Positions 1-6,071 of a stretch of DNA of 11,262 nucleotides are shown here, piece after piece (within the stretch, counting starts at the first letter, position 1; every line of letters starts with the position of its first letter). Source of the DNA: Alphaproteobacteria bacterium (GTDB lineage: Bacteria > Pseudomonadota > Alphaproteobacteria > Micropepsales > Micropepsaceae); contig JAFKFF010000329.1 in NCBI GenBank assembly GCA_017307315.1, positions 1 to 11,262 of the forward strand. Direction: 5' to 3'. Under the pieces are notes generated by a model that saw only the letters and a program-made list of their open reading frames with translations, was not told where the DNA came from and ran no database searches. A program made the position numbers and the translations under genes.

Positions 1-39
1 GCAGCCAGGAAAAGTGGGGCCGGTTTTCCGTCCGGCTGC
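1..39. repeat. Second copy of the intergenic palindrome
   Basis: This is the same stem-loop in the left unit of the tandem repeat: GCAGCC (1-6) with GGCTGC (34-39), and GGAAAA (8-13) with TTTTCC (24-29). The two outermost base pairs cannot be checked because the window starts here. Confidence 0.7.
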
Positions 40-94
40 GCGACCCAAAATCAGCGCTTCAGGATCGCGGTCGCCTGATCCAGGCGCGCCAGGA

Positions 95-137
95 GCGCAG
101 CCAGGAAAAGTGGGGCCGGTTTTCCGTCCGGCTGCGC
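95..137. repeat. Intergenic palindrome downstream of the peptidase
   Basis: GCGCAGCC (95-102) pairs with GGCTGCGC (130-137), and inside it GGAAAA (104-109) pairs with TTTTCC (120-125), leaving a loop of about 10 bases. On the minus strand it begins 9 bases after the peptidase stop (149-147). No T-run follows the stem, so it is not a textbook intrinsic terminator, although it may protect the mRNA 3' end. From memory, palindromes with a GGAAAA / CCGGTTTTCC core are dispersed between genes in many Rhizobiales and related genomes, so this may be a member of such a family; that is recollection, not a search. Confidence 0.7.
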
Positions 138-146
138 GACCCAAAA

Positions 147-650
147 TCAGCGCTTCAGGATCGCGGTCGCCTGATCCAGGCGCGCACTGTAAGCGTTGAG
201 CGTGCCGGCGGTCAGCCCGATATATTGCGTTGCATCTGCCCAGCGTTCTTCCTCGATCGCCTCCCGCACGCCCGGCAAGGTCTTGGCGCCATAGCCCGTG
301 AAGCGGCCCGGGGCATAGATCGAATTCTTGTACCAGTCGCGGAAGGGCAGGCCCTTGTCCAGCAACAGGGTCTGGCCGATCGACTGCATCAGGCTCTGCA
401 GCTTCATCTGGTCCGCCTTGGACAGGCTCGCGCCGTTCGCCGCCAGGGCATCGTCATAGGCCTTGGCGCTCGCCTTCAGCTTCGTCTCGGCCTGGTCCAG
501 CGGCGTGAAGTCGAAACGCGGCACCTCCTGGAGCGGCGTGGGATTGGCGTGCGGCTTGGTGGGATCGGCGGCCAGGGCATAGACATTGTCGGCCAGCATC
601 TTTTTCTGGTTTTCCGCCGCCGTGCGCCGCGTATCGGCAAGCCGCTTCAC
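147..650 (-). CDS. C-terminal dimerisation domain of the M28B peptidase, out of frame with its parent
   Basis: Open for 167 residues from a possible GTG start at 650; the homologous sequence begins a little earlier, at about 692. It is helical and rich in Ala, Leu and Lys, and contains the pattern LLLDKGLPFRDWYKNSIYAP, which matches the segment near the end of bacterial carboxypeptidase II-like proteins (transferrin-receptor-like dimerisation domain). Stop TGA at 149-147. It has no signal peptide of its own, so a separately made polypeptide would stay in the cytoplasm, away from the exported catalytic part. The GTG overlaps the stop of the catalytic frame as GTGA (650-647), but no strong ribosome-binding site precedes it. 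I regard it as the displaced tail of one gene, not an independent gene. Confidence 0.75.
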   Translation of the reverse strand: MKRLADTRRTAAENQKKMLADNVYALAADPTKPHANPTPLQEVPRFDFTPLDQAETKLKASAKAYDDALAANGASLSKADQMKLQSLMQSIGQTLLLDKGLPFRDWYKNSIYAPGRFTGYGAKTLPGVREAIEEERWADATQYIGLTAGTLNAYSARLDQATAILKR

Positions 651-2341
651 TTCGCCGACATATTGGCCAATGGCCTCGGCGAAATCGGCGCGCGGCCCAC
701 CGTCTTGGCCAGGAGCGCGTCATAGACGAAGCCCGGATCGACGAATTTGCTGTGATGCTCATAGGTGTCGTAACGGGAATGATAGACGCCGGAAGAACGG
801 CCTTCGCCGCCATAGCCATAGTCGAGCGTCGCCAATCCCAGGTGCTGCAGATAGGCCGAATAGTCCGAGCCCGAGCCCAGCGGCTCCAGCGGCATGTTGC
901 GCGACGGGTCGGCCGCCTGGCGGCCCATGGCGCGGGCATGTTCGTCGGCCATCGGGCCGGCCATGCGCAAGCGGGCGCGGCGGCGCGCATCCACCGATTG
1001 GCCTGTTTCCGGATCGGTGAGGCCCGCCAAGGTGTCGGACACGAATTTCTCCAGGTCCTCGCTGCCACCGACACCGAGAATGCCGCGGCCGTTGCCGTCG
1101 CTGTTGATGTAGAGAATGGCCTTCTTCTTCAACTCGTCGGCGTGATCCTCGGCCCATTCGGTCGAACCCAGCAGCATCGGCTCTTCTGCGTCCCAACTGG
1201 TGTAGACGATGGTGCGCTTGGGCTTCCAGCCGCTCTTGACCAGCTGGCCCAGGGCCTTGGCTTCGGCCAGAAGCGCGCTCTGGCCCGACAAGGGATCGCT
1301 GGCGCCGAACACCCAGCCGTCATGATGGTTGCCGCGGACCACCCACTGGTCGGGATATTGCGAGCCTTTCAAGGTCGCGATCACGTCGTAGATGGTTTTG
1401 AGGCTCCATTCCGACTTCACCGCCAGATGCACGGGAACATTGCCGGTGACGCGATAGGTGATGCCCAGATGGCCGCGCCAATTGTCGGGCGCCACCACGC
1501 CGTCCATCGCCCCCAGCAGCACCTGCGCATCGCCATAGGAAATCGGCAGCGCCGGAATTTTCAGAAGTGACGGCGATTGCTCGCGGGTCAGCCGCTTGGC
1601 ATTGGCCTTGGCGCCGACGCCCGGCGTCAGCGGATCGCCGGGATAGATCGTCATGTCGGCCACCGAGCCGCGCTGGAAACCCTGCGGCGGCCGCATCGGG
1701 CCGTCGGGATAGACCGCGTCGACGGAATAGCCGTCATCGGCGGGATCGGAATAGATCAGCGCGCCCACTGCGCCATGATCCTGCGCCAGCTTGACCTTTA
1801 GGCCGCGCCAGCCCTGGCCATAGCGGGTGATGACGATCTTGCCTTTGACCGAGATGCCGAGTTGCTCCAGGCGCTTGTAATCGTCGACATTGCCGTAATT
1901 GACATAGACCAGCGGCGCGGTGACGTCGCCGTCGCCCTGGAACGCCAGATATGCGGGCAGGGCATAATCTTTCGCCGTGGCGGAACTGTCGCCGGGAATG
2001 GGCTTTTCCTGCAAGGCCGCGGACCAGGGCTTGCCGTTCAAATTCGGAATGTCCAGGGCTTCGCTGACCGGCGTGGGATAAAGGACCTGATAGGTTTCGA
2101 TATGCGCATCCCAGCCGAAATCGCGGAATTGCTTCAGGATCCAGTCGGCATTGGCCTTGTTGTGCGGCGAGCTCACATGATTGGGTTCCGCCGCCATCAG
2201 CTTCAGCCAGCCGCCAATCTCGGTGGGATTGATCGCGGCATCGAAGCGCGATGTGAGACTTGCATAGTCGTTCGGGGTTTGCGCGAAGGCCGCGCCCGTC
2301 AGAAGAAAACCCGCCAAGCCCAGCAAAGTAGAACGCCGCAT
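647..2341 (-). CDS. Catalytic part of the M28B peptidase (signal peptide, PA and peptidase domains)
   Basis: This frame encodes 564 residues. Residues 1-20 look like a Sec signal peptide (MRRS, a hydrophobic core, then AFA before Q21), so the product should be periplasmic or secreted. A PA (protease-associated) domain spans about 125-270. The M28 domain follows with a complete di-zinc set by comparison with glutamate carboxypeptidase II: H339 in NHHDGW, D349 in ASDP, catalytic E386 and ligand E387 in WDAEE, D415 in YINSD, and H521 in YHSRYDTY. Expected activity is removal of acidic or other C-terminal residues from small peptides; the substrate cannot be read from sequence. The last 13 residues (from about 552) are out of frame and end at TGA 649-647. 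The ATG at 2341 is preceded by a G-rich stretch (GGGGGG, 4 bases away) that could bind ribosomes. Confidence 0.85.
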   Translation of the reverse strand: MRRSTLLGLAGFLLTGAAFAQTPNDYASLTSRFDAAINPTEIGGWLKLMAAEPNHVSSPHNKANADWILKQFRDFGWDAHIETYQVLYPTPVSEALDIPNLNGKPWSAALQEKPIPGDSSATAKDYALPAYLAFQGDGDVTAPLVYVNYGNVDDYKRLEQLGISVKGKIVITRYGQGWRGLKVKLAQDHGAVGALIYSDPADDGYSVDAVYPDGPMRPPQGFQRGSVADMTIYPGDPLTPGVGAKANAKRLTREQSPSLLKIPALPISYGDAQVLLGAMDGVVAPDNWRGHLGITYRVTGNVPVHLAVKSEWSLKTIYDVIATLKGSQYPDQWVVRGNHHDGWVFGASDPLSGQSALLAEAKALGQLVKSGWKPKRTIVYTSWDAEEPMLLGSTEWAEDHADELKKKAILYINSDGNGRGILGVGGSEDLEKFVSDTLAGLTDPETGQSVDARRRARLRMAGPMADEHARAMGRQAADPSRNMPLEPLGSGSDYSAYLQHLGLATLDYGYGGEGRSSGVYHSRYDTYEHHSKFVDPGFVYDALLAKTVGRAPISPRPLANMSAK

Positions 2342-2353
2342 GAAACCCCCCGC

Positions 2354-2377
2354 ACGATGTTTCCCTTAAGACATCGT
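2354..2377. promoter_or_regulatory. Perfect 7 bp inverted repeat upstream of the peptidase start
   Basis: ACGATGT (2354-2360) and ACATCGT (2371-2377) form a perfect dyad around 10 bases. On the minus strand it ends 12 bases before the peptidase ATG. It could be an operator or an mRNA hairpin close to the ribosome-binding site. I found no convincing -35/-10 pair beside it, so its role is unassigned. Confidence 0.4.
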
Positions 2378-2386
2378 ACCGGCGGT

Positions 2387-2410
2387 TTTCCGCGGCGTCA
2401 CGCCGGGAAA
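2387..2410 (-). terminator. Possible stem-loop after trxA
   Basis: On the minus strand, TTTCC-CGGCG, loop TGA, CGCCG-(C)-GGAAA gives a 10 bp stem with one bulged base, starting 10 bases after the trxA stop. The T-run (six T) lies before the stem instead of after it, so as an intrinsic terminator it is atypical. It may act in mRNA stability or Rho-aided termination. Confidence 0.35.
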
Positions 2411-2420
2411 GATGAAAAAA

Positions 2421-2738
2421 TCAGATGGACGACTCGATCCATTCCTTGATCTTGGACTTGGGCAGCGCGCCGACCTTGGTGGCCGCGACCTGTCCTTGCG
2501 AGAAGATCATCATGGTCGGGATGCCCCGCACGCCATATTTGGTGGGAACATGCGGATTTTCGTCGATATTGATCTTGGCGATCGTCACCTTGTCGCCCAG
2601 TTCGGTCGACAGCTCGTCGAGAGCCGGTGCGATCATGCGGCAGGGGCCGCACCATTCCGCCCAGAAATCCACCAGCACCGGCTTCGTGGCCTCCAGTACA
2701 TCGGCCTGAAACGAGGCATCCGAGACTTTGATGGGCAT
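2421..2738 (-). CDS. trxA: Thioredoxin
   Basis: Encodes 105 residues, the usual size of a single-domain cytoplasmic thioredoxin. It reduces disulfides in target proteins and is itself recharged by thioredoxin reductase with NADPH. The redox motif is WCGPC with Cys30 and Cys33. Other family marks are Asp24 in VLVDFWAEW, which assists the buried cysteine, and the cis-proline Pro74 in RGIPT opposite the active site. There is no signal peptide. The ATG at 2738 has AAGGA 9 bases upstream on the minus strand. It follows addA by 101 bp, and addA-trxA adjacency is common in Alphaproteobacteria. The gap contains a stem-loop and could hold a separate trxA promoter, so co-transcription with addA is not certain. 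All key residues are intact. Confidence 0.97.
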   Translation of the reverse strand: MPIKVSDASFQADVLEATKPVLVDFWAEWCGPCRMIAPALDELSTELGDKVTIAKINIDENPHVPTKYGVRGIPTMMIFSQGQVAATKVGALPKSKIKEWIESSI

Positions 2739-2785
2739 GGGTCTAAATCCTTGTGGCTCGCACTCTTTTATGGCCGGGGTGGAAA

Positions 2786-2818
2786 GCCGGTAACCGCCAA
2801 TAGGCTGGCGCCACCGGC
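2786..2818 (-). terminator. Stem-loop between addA and trxA
   Basis: On the minus strand GCCGGT (2818-2813) pairs with ACCGGC (2791-2786), and GCCA with TGGC pairs again inside, with a small internal loop. Only three T follow, so termination would be weak. It begins 21 bases after the addA stop and could separate addA from trxA. Confidence 0.4.
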
Positions 2819-2839
2819 TCCCGGTCGACGCTCCTATAT

Positions 2840-4699
2840 CTAGGAATGGCCCCCCTCGGGGTCAAGCTGCCGCCGGATCCCGGCCATTTGCCGGTCGAGG
2901 AGGGGATCGGACAGGCGCATCAGAGTGGGACCGTCCGTCCACAGGAGGCCGCAGACGATTCGGCGGCCGGGGAAAATGCGGATCGCGGCGGCGCGGTAAA
3001 GTGCCATCTGAGCCAGATAAAGCGGGCCGACATCCTCTTCCCGGGCCGGCGGCGGACGGTTGGTCTTGAAGTCCAGTATCAAGACTTCCGTATCCGTCAC
3101 GGCCAAACGGTCGATGCGGCCATTGATCTGCGCGCCCTGTCCCAATTCCGGCAGCGCCGCCAGGAAGGCGATTTCGGCTTTGCTCGACGGGGCGAAGGCG
3201 GGCGCGAATTCCGGATCGTCCAGAACCCGCAACGTCTCCTCCGCCAGCAGCGCCGCTTCCTCGGGCTCGAAGCCTTGTCGCGTGGCATAGCGGATGGCGA
3301 GCGCGCGCCTTGCATCCGGCGCGCTCTCCGGCAGCCGCGCCAGCAGGGCATGGACCACATTGCCGCGCCGGAAGCGCATCGGATCCGTCCGCAAGGGCGA
3401 GAGCGATTGCGGCTCGGGCATGTCCAGCGCATCCGATGGCCGGATCAAGCGCGGCACGACATGGTCCGGTGGCGCTTGGCGCGACATCCACGCGGCCGGC
3501 GGCGAGGGCGCGGGCCGAACCGCGCGACCGGCCGGGCGCGTATCCTGTTCGACATGGCCGAAGGCATGGGCGGTTTCGCCGTGACGGGTGATGGGCCGGC
3601 CCAGCGCTTCCGCCGCGGTCCGCGCCAGCGCATACCAGGAGCCCGGCTGTACCCCGCGCCGGTTTTCGAAACCGCAGACATAGAGCCGCTCGCGCGCGCG
3701 GGTGAGGGCGACATAGAGAAGGCGCCGGTGCTCCTTGTGGGTTTCTTCCGCTTCGGCCTGCTTGGCCTGCTTGATGCGTTCGGGCGCTTCGCTTTCCGGC
3801 TGGGGATAGAGTGGCCCCTCCATGGTGTAGAGCAGATGCCCCTTGCGCGAAGGCGGATCGGGCAAGGTGGTGGTGTCGGGCAGGATGACGATATCGGCTT
3901 CTAGTCCCTTGGCGCCATGCACGGTCATCACTCGCACTTCGTCGCGGCCCCGTTCCATGTCGCGCTTGATCTCGGTGTTGCCCCGCGCCAGCCAATCGAG
4001 AAAGCCTTCCAGCGAGGGGGTATGGGCGCGCTCATAGGTCAGTGCCTGGGACAGGAATTCCTCGATGGCGTCGGTGGATTCCGGTCCCAGCCGCGCCAGC
4101 AGATCGCGCCGTTTGCTCCAGCCGGTGAGGGCGTGGGTATAAAATTCGAAAGGCGGGGCATAATCGGCGCGTGCCAGCATCGCGCGCAGGAAGGTGTGGG
4201 CCGGCTCGAAGGCCGGTTGGCTCTTCTGCCTTTCCAAGGACTGCCAGACCGTCGCTTCACGCCCATGGCAAAGCGCGAAAAGATCGTCCTCGCTGAGGCC
4301 GCAAAGCGGAGAGCGCAACAGCGCCGCCAGGTTGAGATCGTCTTCCGGCAGAAGCACGAAGCGGCCCAGCGCCATCAGATCCATCACCGCCATCTGTTCG
4401 GTGAGGGTGATGCGGTCGGCGCCGGCCACCGCGATCCGGCGCAATTTCAATTGCCGGATCACTTCGCTGCCGAAAGGTTCGCGCTTGGGCAGAAGGATCA
4501 TGATATCGCCGGGCGTGATCGGTTTTTCGTATCCGGGAAGGGCGGCGCCGCTGTCCAGCCATTCCTGGATCTGGGAGGCGATGCGCTGGGCCAGAATGAC
4601 CACGGGGCTGTCCGGCTGCTCCGCGTCGACGGGAAGATAGGGATCGACCGGCAGCACGGGCGGCGGCGCCAGCGCGGTCCAGAATTCCACCCCGCCCAA
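2840..4699 (-). CDS. addA: 3' part of broken addA: helicase motifs V-VI and RecB-like nuclease
   Basis: Open from just upstream of the deletion point (native sequence from 4780); the first conventional start codon is TTG at 4699, giving 619 residues. Numbered from there, motif V is MTVHGAKGLEADIV (258-271), motif VI is LLYVALTRARERLYV (327-341), and the C-terminal RecB-family nuclease core is ILDFKTN (541-547) with Asp543 and Lys545, followed by QMALYR at about 563-568. These are all intact, so no sign of long decay is visible beyond the single break. Whether this part is expressed is unknown; the TTG lies in the middle of conserved sequence and I see no clear ribosome-binding site. It could in principle give an isolated nuclease fragment. 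Confidence 0.7.
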   Translation of the reverse strand: MGGVEFWTALAPPPVLPVDPYLPVDAEQPDSPVVILAQRIASQIQEWLDSGAALPGYEKPITPGDIMILLPKREPFGSEVIRQLKLRRIAVAGADRITLTEQMAVMDLMALGRFVLLPEDDLNLAALLRSPLCGLSEDDLFALCHGREATVWQSLERQKSQPAFEPAHTFLRAMLARADYAPPFEFYTHALTGWSKRRDLLARLGPESTDAIEEFLSQALTYERAHTPSLEGFLDWLARGNTEIKRDMERGRDEVRVMTVHGAKGLEADIVILPDTTTLPDPPSRKGHLLYTMEGPLYPQPESEAPERIKQAKQAEAEETHKEHRRLLYVALTRARERLYVCGFENRRGVQPGSWYALARTAAEALGRPITRHGETAHAFGHVEQDTRPAGRAVRPAPSPPAAWMSRQAPPDHVVPRLIRPSDALDMPEPQSLSPLRTDPMRFRRGNVVHALLARLPESAPDARRALAIRYATRQGFEPEEAALLAEETLRVLDDPEFAPAFAPSSKAEIAFLAALPELGQGAQINGRIDRLAVTDTEVLILDFKTNRPPPAREEDVGPLYLAQMALYRAAAIRIFPGRRIVCGLLWTDGPTLMRLSDPLLDRQMAGIRRQLDPEGGHS

Positions 4700-6071
4700 G
4701 GCTTCGGCGCGATGCGCGGGATGGATTATCGGTTCGTCGCGCGAGGTCAGGCCCGCCCGGGCCAGCGGATCGGCGAAGACCTTGCTTCTCGTCGCCCACC
4801 GCGAAGACGGTGCGGGCGAGGGTGCGCGGCCGGGCTTCGCCGGCGAAGAATTCTTCCGTCAGCTTGCGCACGATGGCCCATTGCTCGGGGCTGGTGTCTT
4901 GCGCTTCGTCGATCAGGATATGGTCGATACCGTTGTCGAGCTTGTAGAGCACCCATTGCGCCGCATCCCCGCGCTCGATCAGCGCCAAAGTGCGCACGAT
5001 CAAATCGTCATAGTCCAGCATCGCGCGGCGTGCCTTGGCGTCCGCATATTCGCGGCGCACCGCTTCGACCACGGTCAGGACCGCTTGCGTCATGGCGGCC
5101 GTCCGCGCCGCGCGGCGGCGGTCTTCGGCCCGGCAGAAACGGTTTTGCAGATCGGTCAGCCAATCGAGAAGGTCGGGCCGGGCATCGCCCAACGCCTTGG
5201 CGGCGAGTTTCTTGCGAGGGCTTCCTTCCGAGGTCATAAGCCAGGCACGGAAATGGGCAAAACTGTCGCGCGAAACCTCCAAGGCCAGGATGTTCGCGAT
5301 TTTGGCCGCGGCATCGGCATCCTGCTTGCCGCCGGCCTTGAGCCAGTCGCGCACCGCCCGCAGGGTTTCGATCTCCCGCGCCAGCGCGAAACAGAAGTCG
5401 CCTTCGGCATCCCCATCGTGTTCGACGCCATGCGCCTGCCAGACGGTTTGCGCGAGCGCGCCGTCCGCCAGGCCGGCAAAGAAACGGTCCAGCTTGCGGC
5501 GGTCGTTGCCCAGAGCGCTGTTCAGCAGATCGTTCAGCCGCGCTTCGCCCGCTTCGGTGGCCAGATGCGCCACCGCCTGGCGCAAGGCGCCGTCGCCCGA
5601 TCCCGCCCGTTCCAGCACCGTCTGGCGCGCTTCGGCGATCAGGGCGCGCGCCGAGGGCTCGTCCAGCACCTCGAAGCCCGGCGTCACGCCCGCTTCGACG
5701 GGAAAGCGCGCCAGCACGATCTGGCAGAAAGCGTGCAAGGTAAGCACTTTCAATCCGCCGGGCGTTTCCAGCGCCTTGGCGAAGAGACGGCGGGCCTTGG
5801 GAAGATCGTCGGGCTCCGCGCCGATGGCCGCGATATTCTCGCTCAGGCGGTCGTCGGGCAGCATGGACCATTCGCCCAGCTGGCGGAACAGACGGTGCTG
5901 CATCTCCGCCGCCGCCGCCTTGGTGAAGGTCAGGCAGAGGATTTTTTCCGGCGGCGCATCCGCCAGCAGCAGGCGCGCCACGCGGTTGGCCAGGGTATAG
6001 GTCTTGCCGGCGCCGGCATTGGCGGCAACCCAGGCCGACAGAAACGGATCGGAGGCGACAGTGCTGCTCAT
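4257..6071 (-). CDS. addA: 5' part of broken addA: helicase domain 1A, motifs I to II
   Basis: Residues 18-25 are the Walker A P-loop (NAGAGKTY), followed by motif Ia in CLTFTKAAAAEM. LHAFCQ lies at about 120. Walker B/motif II is LIDEAQDTSPEQ at about 395. The last native residues are VGDEKQ, ending near residue 430 (4782). From there to the stop near 4257 about 175 residues are read in the wrong frame: rich in Arg, Gly and Pro and unlike any domain I know. If translated, the product would bind ATP at best partly, because the second RecA-like domain is absent. The ORF can be extended upstream of 6071 (to 6098), but the ATGA overlap and the ribosome-binding site favour 6071. Confidence 0.75.
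   Translation of the reverse strand: MSSTVASDPFLSAWVAANAGAGKTYTLANRVARLLLADAPPEKILCLTFTKAAAAEMQHRLFRQLGEWSMLPDDRLSENIAAIGAEPDDLPKARRLFAKALETPGGLKVLTLHAFCQIVLARFPVEAGVTPGFEVLDEPSARALIAEARQTVLERAGSGDGALRQAVAHLATEAGEARLNDLLNSALGNDRRKLDRFFAGLADGALAQTVWQAHGVEHDGDAEGDFCFALAREIETLRAVRDWLKAGGKQDADAAAKIANILALEVSRDSFAHFRAWLMTSEGSPRKKLAAKALGDARPDLLDWLTDLQNRFCRAEDRRRAARTAAMTQAVLTVVEAVRREYADAKARRAMLDYDDLIVRTLALIERGDAAQWVLYKLDNGIDHILIDEAQDTSPEQWAIVRKLTEEFFAGEARPRTLARTVFAVGDEKQGLRRSAGPGGPDLARRTDNPSRASRRSLGRGGILDRAGAAARAAGRSLSSRRRGAAGQPRGHSGPAHRLPDPGMAGQRRRPSRIRKTDHARRYHDPSAQARTFRQRSDPAIEIAPDRGGRRRPHHPHRTDGGDGSDGAGPLRASAGRRSQPGGAVALSALRPQRGRSFRALPWA

Larger units (their letters stand above)
1..185. repeat. 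Tandem direct repeat, 96 bp period, over the peptidase 3' end
   Basis: Bases 1-89 and 97-185 are identical (89 of 89), separated by the 7 bases at 90-96, so the period is 96 bp. The two copies diverge at 90 (c) versus 186 (a). Read on the minus strand, each unit holds the last 12 codons and TGA stop of the M28 peptidase (185-147 in the copy still joined to the gene, 89-51 in the extra copy), about 10 bases of spacer, and a palindrome. The left copy is therefore a duplicated gene tail with no gene body. The window starts at the first base of the visible unit, so more copies could lie to the left. The cause may be slipped-strand duplication or an assembly loop at a contig end. Perfect identity means the event is recent or artificial. 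Confidence 0.95.
147..2341 (-). pseudogene. Exported M28B metallopeptidase (glutamate carboxypeptidase II-like), frameshifted
   Basis: The whole locus reads as one gene split over two frames. The first frame (2341 to 647) holds signal peptide, PA domain and peptidase domain. The second (from about 692 down to 147) holds the transferrin-receptor-like dimerisation domain that normally closes these proteins. The switch lies at about 686-692, after the residues KTVGRA; the second frame resumes with ADFAEAIGQYV. Homologues as I remember them carry about a dozen more residues there, a hydrophobic segment of the type LRxANADVLP. A deletion of length 3n+1 (a few tens of bases) therefore fits better than a single-base error. 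Joined, the two parts give about 730 residues, close to the family norm of about 730-770. It lies 79 bp after trxA on the same strand. Whether it is a real pseudogene, a split but working gene or an assembly error is open. Confidence 0.85.
2840..6071 (-). pseudogene. addA: addA, helicase-nuclease subunit, interrupted by an out-of-frame deletion
   Basis: AddA with AddB resects double-strand breaks to load RecA, the alphaproteobacterial counterpart of RecBCD. The ATG at 6071 overlaps the addB stop (ATGA, 6071-6068) and is preceded by GGAGGAGG, which fixes the start. The first 430 codons read normally through Walker A and motif II, and reach VGDEKQ at 4782. There motif III should continue with the SIYSFQGAD-type segment. 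Instead homology jumps to VFADPLARAG in another frame from 4780. Motif III beyond its Gln, the following helix and motif IV (the SFRS-type segment) are absent: about 50 residues by family comparison. The phase of the two parts requires a loss of 3n+2 bases. The total of about 1,077 codons is short of the usual 1,130-1,190. Without motifs III-IV and with a frameshift it cannot be a working helicase. A sequencing or assembly fault remains possible. Confidence 0.88.

Noticed and set aside
1..185. CRISPR-like array
   Set aside because: There are only two units, 89 bp long, separated by 7 bases, and they contain a gene end; there is no spacer structure and no cas gene.
14..199. A 61-codon plus-strand frame with an internally repeated protein sequence
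   Set aside because: The repetition comes only from the 96 bp DNA tandem repeat; it has no family resemblance and runs antisense to the peptidase tail.
4775..4790. Programmed ribosomal frameshift joining the two addA frames
   Set aside because: No slippery heptamer is present at the junction, and a one-base slip would not supply the missing motif III-IV residues.
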